Shown: positions 34,843 through 41,261 of the stretch, in pieces | Layout: every line of letters starts with the position of its first letter | Numbering within the stretch: the stretch's first letter is position 1 | Notes under the pieces: generated by a model | Told to the model about the DNA's origin: nothing | The model's input: the letters and a program-made list of their open reading frames with translations, nothing else | Database searches by the model: none | IMG/VR virus record: IMGVR_UViG_3300032093_000206 | Coordinates: 1 to 49,241 of that record | DNA from: a virus | DNA: 49,241 bases | Reading direction: 5' to 3' (one strand) | Position numbers and translations under genes: made by a program

Positions 34843-35118
34843 TTAGTAATTGAATAAAGGTGCTGATACAAGTTTAAATTCTTCAAAGACATCAGATTCG
34901 GGCGTTTCTCCGTATAAGACAAACGTATACGACCTTTCTTCTTCAAGAGGGTGGTCAAAATCCTGCGGGTTTGTTAACGAGCAAGCGCAATCAAAATATT
35001 CAGAGACGGCTTTTTCCATTGCAAAACTTGCAAGTTCAGTTGAATAAAATGTGCCAATTACTTCGCCAAATTCGGTTTTCAAAACCGCCACATAATTTTC
35101 TTTCAAAACTATTTTCAT
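34843..35118 (-). CDS. Hypothetical protein, 91 aa
   Basis: Preceded by tRNA-like element B. Starts MKIVLKENYVAVLKTEFG, mixed alpha/beta. No family recognised. Confidence 0.55.
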   Translation of the reverse strand: MKIVLKENYVAVLKTEFGEVIGTFYSTELASFAMEKAVSEYFDCACSLTNPQDFDHPLEEERSYTFVLYGETPESDVFEEFKLVSAPLFNY

Positions 35119-35137
35119 AAAATTGATTATATAATTC

Positions 35138-35200
35138 TACGCATTATTGCGTATTGCAGCACGGACGGGATTCGAACCCGCCCTTTCGACCTTCATGCTG
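35138..35200 (-). ncRNA. tRNA-like RNA element B
   Basis: Minus-strand 7-bp acceptor-like stem CAGCAUG/CGUGCUG (35194-35200 with 35157-35163, one wobble), a linker AAGGTCGAAAG, a T-arm-like hairpin with loop TTCGAAT (35163-35169 with 35177-35183), then hairpin TACGCA-ATAA-TGCGTA (35138-35153). It begins 9 bases after the upstream stop (35210) and ends 19 bases before the ATG at 35118. Confidence 0.7.
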
Positions 35201-35209
35201 TTTAGTTGT

Positions 35210-35488
35210 TTAGCGGACAACCACCGCCTTTATCATGGTTCCAGATACTGGAGATAATATTACAATCGTATCAGAGGGTTTGTATGTGGTATCCAGTTCT
35301 GCAACGTATACCAAGCTAACCCCAGACAAGGGGCGTATAACCCGCCTTGCAATCGCAGAGGTAGTGTCTACTTTGGTGGTGGTCACCTTGGTTTCTCTGG
35401 ATGAAACAAACTTACTCACGCCCCTAATTAAGAGGCAAATCGAAAGGGTTGCCGTAAAAACGGCTAACCCTATACCTAAATCTTTCAT
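35210..35488 (-). CDS. Single-pass membrane protein, 92 aa
   Basis: N-terminal membrane helix (about 5-24, IGLAVFTATLSICLLIRGV), then a Thr/Val-rich beta domain. Its start overlaps the next upstream gene's stop. An inner membrane or secreted accessory role is likely. Confidence 0.55.
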   Translation of the reverse strand: MKDLGIGLAVFTATLSICLLIRGVSKFVSSRETKVTTTKVDTTSAIARRVIRPLSGVSLVYVAELDTTYKPSDTIVILSPVSGTMIKAVVVR

Positions 35489-35949
35489 GCGTTGTTTTCG
35501 GTTTTAGCGGCCTCTCTTTTTGCTTTCCATTCCTCTGAGTTCTTCAGAGACTTTTCCCTTGTGAAAGCAAAGTATATTGCCTTGTGTTCATCCAGAAACG
35601 AATAGCGATTGCCTTCGCCAATATCTGTCATTGCATCGTATTCCGCTTCGGTAATCCACTTTACTGGGAATTCTGTATACGCATAGTGGTCATGCGGCTG
35701 TCCGTCTGGGCTAACCCCTATAACCTTATACACCACCCCAGAATGAAACCCGCCATGTTTATAGTGTTGGGTTGCTGTGGCTTTATAGCTACGGCTGTTG
35801 GTCACCTCATTAAACTTGTCCGCAAGTGCTACGGCTTCTTCCAAGGTCTGGCAGAAACCTTCACGGTTTGTGAGAACAAAGAACCCCAATCCGTCAGCTA
35901 CGTTGTGACAGATTGAATAAGAGTAAGTGCTGTTTTTGTCTGTTGACAT
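35485..35949 (-). CDS. Hypothetical protein, 154 aa
   Basis: ATG at 35949 (MSTDKNSTYSYSICHN) is preferred because an upstream in-frame start falls inside tRNA-like element C. Tyr/His-rich centre (HGGFHSGVVYKVIG) and a basic C-terminus. No family recognised. Confidence 0.55.
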   Translation of the reverse strand: MSTDKNSTYSYSICHNVADGLGFFVLTNREGFCQTLEEAVALADKFNEVTNSRSYKATATQHYKHGGFHSGVVYKVIGVSPDGQPHDHYAYTEFPVKWITEAEYDAMTDIGEGNRYSFLDEHKAIYFAFTREKSLKNSEEWKAKREAAKTENNA

Positions 35950-35969
35950 TTTTTTGTTGATTAAAACTC

Positions 35970-36032
35970 TGCGGGATATTCCGCATTGCAGCACGGACGG
36001 GAGTCGGACCCGTCCTTACGACCTTCGTGCTA
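35970..36032 (-). ncRNA. tRNA-like RNA element C
   Basis: Stem AGCACG/CGTGCT, linker AAGGTCGTAAG, perfect 7-bp T-arm-like stem (35995-36001 with 36009-36015) with loop TCCGACT, then the hairpin TGCGG-...-CCGCA (35970-35985). This last stem differs in sequence from the other copies but keeps pairing (compensatory change). Abuts the upstream stop at 36033; the hairpin ends 20 bases before ATG 35949. Confidence 0.7.
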
Positions 36033-36290
36033 TTAAATCCTGACAATAACTACTTTCACATATTCCCCTCTTCTTTTTGAGGGGTATGAATGCGGGTGGT
36101 TTGGCATATTGTTATATGTAATTGTTATGGTGTCACCCGCCTTAAACAAATGTTTGTGCAGGATTTCTGCGTAGTAGTTACTACCACTCTCACGCACTAC
36201 CACCCCTGAATAATTTGGGGCTATCGGCTCTTCATATTTTGAGCATGAAAACAACCCGATTGAGAATAAGACAAATAGTATTTTTTTCAT
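36033..36290 (-). CDS. Small lipoprotein, 85 aa
   Basis: Signal peptide MKKILFVLFSIGLFSCS with a lipobox cysteine at residue 16 (LFSC), so processed and lipid-anchored. The mature part is a Tyr/His-rich beta segment with a basic C-terminus. Phage lipoproteins often block superinfection or mask receptors; here this is a suggestion only. Confidence 0.7.
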   Translation of the reverse strand: MKKILFVLFSIGLFSCSKYEEPIAPNYSGVVVRESGSNYYAEILHKHLFKAGDTITITYNNMPNHPHSYPSKRRGEYVKVVIVRI

Positions 36291-36295
36291 TTTTT

Positions 36296-36526
36296 CTATG
36301 GTTTAAAAGATTTCATTTCTTTGATGCTCTGACCTGCATACTCTGGCCTTGTATACCTTTCGCCTTGGATTGTATACAAAGGATGCAACCCGATGTGGGT
36401 GCGAACAAATGCCGCCCCCGCAGGAGCCGTCTCTGGATAAAACCCCTCAGCAAAGTAGGTGTTGATTGGCGGGAATCCGTATAGTTCTCTTTTGCCGTCA
36501 ATCATGGCATAAAATTTCATTTTCAT
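36296..36526 (-). CDS. Hypothetical protein, 76 aa
   Basis: Soluble, Gly/Pro/Tyr-rich (GFPPINTYFAEGFYPETA). Overlaps its upstream neighbour by 4 bases. Unknown. Confidence 0.5.
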   Translation of the reverse strand: MKMKFYAMIDGKRELYGFPPINTYFAEGFYPETAPAGAAFVRTHIGLHPLYTIQGERYTRPEYAGQSIKEMKSFKP

Positions 36527-36804
36527 ACAATTGCTATTTTTTTGATATAATTCTTTACTTCATTTGGCAGCACCTTAAACGGGATTTCTTTGCCTAAATG
36601 GCCCTGCATTCTGGCTTCCCAACAGAACTCAAATTGAGTTTTGCCCCGCAAATCGGTGGTTGTTCCCGCATATATACCAAAGCCCTTTGCGGGGTCTGTG
36701 GGGGTTTCATTTGCTCCATACACAGAACCGTCCGTAAGGATGATAGTATAGCGGTCAATTGTTTGACCGCCATTGTCGAAAATTGTTGCTCCCAGTCTTT
36801 TCAT
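36523..36804 (-). CDS. Hypothetical protein, 93 aa
   Basis: ATG at 36804 (MKRLGATIFDNGGQT) is used because the upstream in-frame start runs into the preceding gene. Beta-rich, with GSVYGANETPTDPAKGFG. Unknown function. Confidence 0.5.
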   Translation of the reverse strand: MKRLGATIFDNGGQTIDRYTIILTDGSVYGANETPTDPAKGFGIYAGTTTDLRGKTQFEFCWEARMQGHLGKEIPFKVLPNEVKNYIKKIAIV

Positions 36805-36805
36805 G

Positions 36806-37033
36806 TTAATTATAGTTAATATGATGATCTGCAATTAGCCATGCAGCTGCATTGCTAACAGCCACCTGACAGCCCACAATCTGAATGAGTTGATATGTAG
36901 ACATTCCGTCTTCTTTGTACGCCTCAAAAAAGGCATCTGCCTCAATTAGGGTTTCCAAAAAACCGCTGCCTTTTGGCAATGCTTCTTTTTTGATTCTACT
37001 TACGTGGAAGTCACTAAATCTTTTCTGTACCAT
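36806..37033 (-). CDS. Hypothetical protein, 75 aa
   Basis: Helical, basic N-terminus (MVQKRFSDFHVSRIKKEA), alanine-rich end. First gene after the 37,034-37,257 control gap, so likely the first gene of a sub-operon. Unknown function. Confidence 0.5.
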   Translation of the reverse strand: MVQKRFSDFHVSRIKKEALPKGSGFLETLIEADAFFEAYKEDGMSTYQLIQIVGCQVAVSNAAAWLIADHHINYN

Positions 37034-37077
37034 TTTTTTGATTTGTGTTAAATGTTTTTTGCAATATCATTTGTTTA

Positions 37078-37085
37078 CAAAATTA
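37078..37085 (-). promoter_or_regulatory. -7-like box TAATTTTG
   Basis: Minus-strand TAATTTTG, 44 bases upstream of ATG 37033, with no clear TTG box. The gap 37034-37257 also holds a 7-bp inverted repeat ATAAGAC-gaaag-GTCTTAT at 37118-37136, possibly an operator, and a terminator. Confidence 0.4.
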
Positions 37086-37191
37086 CAGACCATGTTATTG
37101 GATAAACGGTTAATTTAATAAGACGAAAGGTCTTATGATTAATGCGAAAGGCTAAATTTAAGGATAATGGTTTTCACAATTGGATGTATAC

Positions 37192-37214
37192 AAAAAACCC
37201 CGCAAAAAGCGGGG
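37192..37214 (-). terminator. Strong intrinsic terminator flanked by GTATAC
   Basis: CCCCGC (37198-37203) pairs with GCGGGG (37209-37214); on the minus strand a T6 run follows. Both sides carry a GTATAC palindrome, extending possible pairing. It ends the 39,647-37,258 unit. Confidence 0.85.
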
Positions 37215-37257
37215 CTGTATACACGGGGGTGCGGGGTGCTATAGGTTTTCAGAAAGA

Positions 37258-37449
37258 TTATTTCTTTTCTTGTTGAATTGTCAATTCAGCTAATAGCAAA
37301 CTGATAATAGGCATTAAGGCGTTTGCTGTTTGAATGCAGCCGGTTTCGTAATCGTTTTTATCTGTTTGTTCCATTCCGTAATATTCACGAAATGCTTTGA
37401 ATTGAGGGTCAGCTAAAATTAAATCGACCGGAATACTGATATTTGTCAT
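37258..37449 (-). CDS. Small hypothetical protein, 63 aa
   Basis: Preceded by tRNA-like element D. Helical C-terminus (ALMPIISLLLAELTIQ) and an acidic middle. Unknown function. Confidence 0.5.
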   Translation of the reverse strand: MTNISIPVDLILADPQFKAFREYYGMEQTDKNDYETGCIQTANALMPIISLLLAELTIQQEKK

Positions 37450-37485
37450 GTTATTAATGGTTTAAAAATTTGTTAAAATAAAACT

Positions 37486-37566
37486 ATACGCATCATTGCG
37501 TATTGCACCCGCCAAGGGATTCGAACCCTCTTTGCCATGTATCTGGCAAACCACCAAGGAGCGGGC
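37486..37566 (-). ncRNA. tRNA-like RNA element D (D-arm-less)
   Basis: Minus-strand 7-bp acceptor-like stem GCCCGCT/GGCGGGT (37560-37566 with 37507-37513), a 9-base linker CCTTGGTGG in place of a D arm, an anticodon-like arm TTTGCC-AGATACAT-GGCAAA (8-base loop), essentially no variable loop, a 5-bp T arm with loop TTCGAAT (37514-37530), then hairpin ATACGCA-ATGA-TGCGTAT (37486-37503). The closest of the four to a tRNA, but lacking a usual D arm and CCA. Confidence 0.7.
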
Positions 37567-37571
37567 TTTTT

Positions 37572-37600
37572 GGGGGCTATACAGCAGCCCCCAGTTTTTT
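37572..37600 (+). terminator. Antisense terminator-like hairpin at 3' end of minus gene
   Basis: GGGGGCT (37572-37578) pairs with AGCCCCC (37586-37592) and is followed by T6 on the plus strand, within the minus-strand coding end. May stop antisense transcription. Confidence 0.4.
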
Positions 37601-38368
37601 CCTCAATCCCTCTTTGACAAATTCAGATACATTCTGGCCTTTCGGCATGAATTCTACAGAGGGAATAACAAGTCTTTTCCCGTCATCAACATACTCTGGC
37701 GGGCGTTGGGAGCAGCCACAGCTATTGAAATGCAATGTGGCCCAACTGAACCAACATACACGGTAAAAGCAAAGGTGAAACCTTGCACCAAGTGTTGCAG
37801 CCGACAACACCTGACCCTCTTTTAAAATTTCAACTTGCAGGGTTTCGTATTTGCCCCCAGAAAAGCTATTGTAAAAGAGGGCCGTCAGGGTCACTTGGTT
37901 TCCCGCATTCTGCAACGCCCTTATACAATTATACACCTCATCCGCGTGTTTCTGCTGACTTTCGGCAGATATCCCGCCAGTAACATTCATCATAGCTGCC
38001 AAATGCACCGTAGGTGTTGGTTGTGGGTCGAATACCATGTTGTACATGGATTCGGGTTCGCCTCTTAAAAATGCCGCCACATCAGGAAACTGGCCCACCA
38101 CAGCACGTTCCATGTATACGGTGTTGGTGTCTGCCATGAATGTCGGCATTTTGACAAGTCCTGCGGGTGGGATGTAGCCTTCTTTCTGGATTTTCAAGGC
38201 TTCAGCAACAGAACCAACGGAATAGAACCGTTGGTCACTTTCTGGCTTCTGTAAGTGCGAACCTTGCTGCATGGCAATCCGCAGAAAGTCTGCTGTAGAC
38301 ACCTTTGCGGTATACATCGTAGTATATCCGTCTGGCTGTGCTGCTTTGAAATGTTTGTGCTTTTCCAT
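37577..38368 (-). CDS. Hypothetical protein linked to AAA+ ATPase
   Basis: 263 residues, starting 4 bases after the ATPase gene. Segment FYSVGSVAEALKIQKEGY recalls a domain seen next to CobS-like ATPases in phages (possibly DUF7192). A cysteine-rich patch (CFYRVCW ... NSCGCSQ) lies at about 200-220. The pairing suggests an ATPase-partner system. Assignment is weak. Confidence 0.55.
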   Translation of the reverse strand: MEKHKHFKAAQPDGYTTMYTAKVSTADFLRIAMQQGSHLQKPESDQRFYSVGSVAEALKIQKEGYIPPAGLVKMPTFMADTNTVYMERAVVGQFPDVAAFLRGEPESMYNMVFDPQPTPTVHLAAMMNVTGGISAESQQKHADEVYNCIRALQNAGNQVTLTALFYNSFSGGKYETLQVEILKEGQVLSAATLGARFHLCFYRVCWFSWATLHFNSCGCSQRPPEYVDDGKRLVIPSVEFMPKGQNVSEFVKEGLRKKLGAAV

Positions 38369-38372
38369 ATTA

Positions 38373-39647
38373 CTAAATGCGGGATAAGATTTGGTATTTC
38401 ACATCCTCTGAAACCGCCCCACGAAAGAGCAACATATCTAGCACATCCGATTCGCTGAAACCTGCTGCAAGCATCTTTTCGCCTTTAATAGACAAACGGG
38501 GTGTCACAGCCAGTTCATCCAATCCCAGTTCTGCAACAGCGGCCCGTATACGTTGAACCTTTGCGGTCCAATCCCGATTGGATGTTATATTACGTTCGAA
38601 GTCTTCATCGATAGGCCAATGCATAAAAGCAAACCTATCTTGGAAAGCACTATCCATTCGAACCCGCCCGCCAAACTGGGCTGTTCCACCTTTCCCGTTT
38701 GTGTTGCCCGCTGCAACAGCTACGAAGTCGGGATGTGCTTTGAATACGCCGTCAGGAAATGCACAAATGCCGTTTTCGATAGCCGTGTTAAGGGCTATAC
38801 CAACATTGGCGTTCGCACTATCTGCTTCATCGATGAAGTATACACCTCCATTCAGGAATGCCCTTTTGAAGTTCGTTTCGGTACATTTACCACCCGCGTC
38901 AACAAAGCCCAAAAAGTCTGTTTTGGTGGATGTAAGGCCAACTACCTCCAGAACGAATGGCAAGCCTAGTGCTTCGGCTGCTTTCATAGCTGAGGTTGTT
39001 TTTGATGTACCCGCAGGACCGTATAGGTATACGGATTGTCTCATCGAAAGGGCTTTCAGCAAATCTGGAAATTTACGGTGAAACTGGCCCTCCATAGTGC
39101 GGGTTGGCATTTCAGGTATAGTGATCTCAATACCCCGATAAAAGCCACCCGCACCAATCACCTCTGCCACTATACGCCTTACAGCATCTTCATCGACACC
39201 TTGTTTCGGCATCAGAGCAGAAAGGGCTGCCAGAGCAGCAGAAAGTGCTGCTGTGTCTGGTGTTGGTTGTGCGGGTTGTGCTGCTGCTGCTTCTGTATAC
39301 GTTGGTTCTGCTGTATACGTTGGTGTTTCTGCTGCGGGCCTTGTTGGTTGTGACCCCGTCACAACATTAAAGCCCCCTCTGGCAATATGTCTTTCCAGAC
39401 ATACAGACCCAGACTGGGTTGCAGGGCATGTAATCAATTGCCGCCCCTCTTTGTCAGGTGCTATCCATTTGCTGTAATAAGCATTAATGTGGGCTATCAG
39501 ACTTCTGTAGTCTGAAGGGCTAGACAACCTTTTGTCAAGAATGTCTCTGGCATCTGGACTTGCTGCTTCATACATACGTGACCAGTAATCTGCTGCGGAT
39601 TCACCCTTAAGGGGTGCTGAGAAATGATATAAGGGATTGATTCCCAT
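38373..39647 (-). CDS. MoxR/CobS-type AAA+ ATPase
   Basis: 424 residues. N-terminal 100 residues form an accessory domain, then an Ala/Pro/Thr-rich linker (about 100-145). Walker A GPAGTSKTT at about 210-218, Walker B VYFIDEADSAN at about 270, a GNTNGKGG loop and DSAFQDRF follow the CobS/MoxR chaperone pattern. Such ATPases remodel partner proteins, often a vWA or CobT-like protein; here the co-transcribed 37577 protein is the only candidate. First gene of its minus operon. Confidence 0.8.
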   Translation of the reverse strand: MGINPLYHFSAPLKGESAADYWSRMYEAASPDARDILDKRLSSPSDYRSLIAHINAYYSKWIAPDKEGRQLITCPATQSGSVCLERHIARGGFNVVTGSQPTRPAAETPTYTAEPTYTEAAAAQPAQPTPDTAALSAALAALSALMPKQGVDEDAVRRIVAEVIGAGGFYRGIEITIPEMPTRTMEGQFHRKFPDLLKALSMRQSVYLYGPAGTSKTTSAMKAAEALGLPFVLEVVGLTSTKTDFLGFVDAGGKCTETNFKRAFLNGGVYFIDEADSANANVGIALNTAIENGICAFPDGVFKAHPDFVAVAAGNTNGKGGTAQFGGRVRMDSAFQDRFAFMHWPIDEDFERNITSNRDWTAKVQRIRAAVAELGLDELAVTPRLSIKGEKMLAAGFSESDVLDMLLFRGAVSEDVKYQILSRI

Positions 39648-40289
39648 AGCTTTACGTGTTCAGAATGCGCTGTCCCCCGTGTTGATTATATACATGCAAT
39701 TCTATACTAATCAGGTGAATATACAATACATTCCCGAAAAAATATTGCAATACATTGATATTCAATAGGTTGTGCTGTATAGGAATGCTGTTAGGTAAAT
39801 AGCTGACAATCAGAGGGGTTGGGGTGATGAGGGGAGGGTAATTTCCTTATACTCAACAAGTTAACAAGCTTTCCCTTTTGGCAGCATTCCTCTGCCATGT
39901 ATACACCTTCTCTGGGTGCTGCTGTTGCGGGTGTCGATGTCCAGAGGAAACCCCTCATCGGGATGCTGCTGCTGTATACTCTGCTGCATGGATGTTGCTG
40001 CTGCGGGGTGCTGCTGCAAGGTATACACCTTTGCGGGATAGCTGTATAGCATATGCTGCTGAGGGGCTAACGTGCTGAGGGTCAGCCGTATACGGGTCTG
40101 GTTTCGGTGGTATAGGCTCAAAGGTGTATACGGTTTCGGTGTGCTGTTTCAATTGCAACGTGCTGACAATCAGGTGGTTAGCAGGGGTATAGGGGTGCAT
40201 GGGGCAACAGGCCACCCCGTCACGGGAATCGCGTTTCGGGGGCCGCCGCGGGCCGGGGGGTCGTTTTGCGGGAACCCTCATTCCGTATT

Positions 40290-40350
40290 CTTTTACACAT
40301 TTCCCCTTTTACACATTCCCCCTTTTACACATTCTCCCTTTTACACAAAG
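40290..40350 (+). repeat. Four 16-bp iterons (CTTTTACACATTCCCC)
   Basis: Copies start at 40290, 40306, 40322 and 40338, exactly 16 bases apart, with core TTTTACACA; the last is cut after CTTTTACACA. They lie about 300 bases upstream of a RepL-like gene, a typical place for initiator-binding iterons of a plasmid-type origin. Confidence 0.8.
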
Positions 40351-40620
40351 ACCCCCTACCCGGTACAGGGCAAAAAGTTTCCGCACATACAAACAGGGGG
40401 GGGGGATGGTAAAACAGCCCCCATGTAAGGCAACCACCGAAAAGCAAGAAAAATTCCGTATGAAAGAATAGATAGAGAGGTGCTTGTAAATGCGTGATTC
40501 AGAAGGACATGTACTAAAAAAAGTACTATCCTACGAGTACTTAACGCTAGTGTACGAGTAGTCCGTTATCACAGGATAGGACATTCTACTATTTCCGTTA
40601 GTACTTTGTAGAAAAGCCTG

Positions 40621-40628
40621 TATATTTG
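40621..40628 (+). promoter_or_regulatory. -7-like box TATATTTG for RepL-like gene
   Basis: TAnnTTTG match 19 bases before ATG 40648. The upstream TTTG at 40605 is too near for a standard promoter. Confidence 0.45.
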
Positions 40629-40647
40629 TCGCATATTTTTAAGACGA

Positions 40648-41154
40648 ATGGCAACAAAGAAAAATCTAAAGATTATGTCCTTTGAGGACGACAATGGCAA
40701 AAAGAGGTTTCAAACAGAGACACAGTATTACAGCATTCCTTTTAAGGGGGACGAGTTTTACATGACCTATTACAAGTATATGGCTCCCTTGTTCCGTATA
40801 AAAAGCTTGCAGGATGTAAAGGTGTTGTGGCAGCTGACACAGTATGCTGAGTTTGCTACAGGCATTGTAGTGCTGTCTCCAGAGAGGCGCAGACACATTG
40901 CTAGTATAACGGGGGTGAGTTTGAATAACCTTCCCAAGCATTTAAAGAGTTTGAGCAATCTGGGATTGATATACGGGGTTAGGAACGATTATGTCCTTAG
41001 CCCGGTGGTGTTCTGGAGAGGGAGCAATAAAGATAGGGTTGATTTCTTGGAGACGGACGAGGGACGCAGGGTAGTGCTTGAGTTTAGAAAAGTGACAGAG
41101 GACGGGGAGGAATTGCCTGAAGAAGCAAAAACATTTTTTGCCGATGAGTTATAA
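40648..41154 (+). CDS. RepL-like winged-helix replication protein
   Basis: 168 residues. Basic start (MATKKNLKIM), then VKVLWQLTQYAEFATG and a winged helix (about 85-110: HIASITGVSLNNLPKHLKSL), ending in YVLSPVVFWRGSNKDR, the type of 'NPxxFxKG' C-terminal signature of RepL proteins (PF05732). RepL initiates plasmid rolling or theta replication in other bacteria. Iterons lie upstream. Alternatively it is a transcription regulator with the same fold. Ends at a strong terminator, so monocistronic. Confidence 0.65.
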   Translation: MATKKNLKIMSFEDDNGKKRFQTETQYYSIPFKGDEFYMTYYKYMAPLFRIKSLQDVKVLWQLTQYAEFATGIVVLSPERRRHIASITGVSLNNLPKHLKSLSNLGLIYGVRNDYVLSPVVFWRGSNKDRVDFLETDEGRRVVLEFRKVTEDGEELPEEAKTFFADEL

Positions 41155-41207
41155 TTTTATAGAATTGCATTTCCTATATTTTTTTGTCATATTTTGAAAA
41201 AGGAAAG

Positions 41208-41235
41208 GAGACCCTCACTGGGGTCTCTTTTTTTG
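41208..41235 (+). terminator. Strong intrinsic terminator
   Basis: GAGACCC (41208-41214) pairs with GGGTCTC (41221-41227) over a 6-base loop, followed by eight T. Ends the RepL-like unit. Confidence 0.9.
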
Positions 41236-41261
41236 TTTACTTTGCCTGAAAATAAAAAACA

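Larger units (their letters stand above)
39648..40647. other. 1-kb divergent non-coding control region
   Basis: Between the minus-strand ATPase operon and the plus-strand RepL-like gene. Contents: AT-rich stretch 39,690-39,780; a 12-bp direct repeat GCTGACAATCAG at 39802 and 40162; five GTATAC palindromes (39899, 39974, 40021, 40088, 40126) within CTGCTG-rich DNA; a very GC-rich island 40,201-40,276; four 16-bp iterons at 40,290-40,350; a G10 run at 40396-40405; direct repeats TACGAGTA at 40532 and 40553 (21 apart); and a -7-like box at 40621. Reading frames here have odd composition and no neighbour-like codon use, so I list none. Confidence 0.7.

Noticed and set aside
34000-37566. Ordinary tRNA genes
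   Set aside because: T-arm-like loops are present, but no complete cloverleaf: D arm missing in all and anticodon arm missing in three; no encoded CCA.
39861-40471. Open frames in the divergent control region
   Set aside because: Composition unlike neighbouring genes (Pro, Arg, Gln and His tracts), no coding-like start, and overlap with repeats and iterons.
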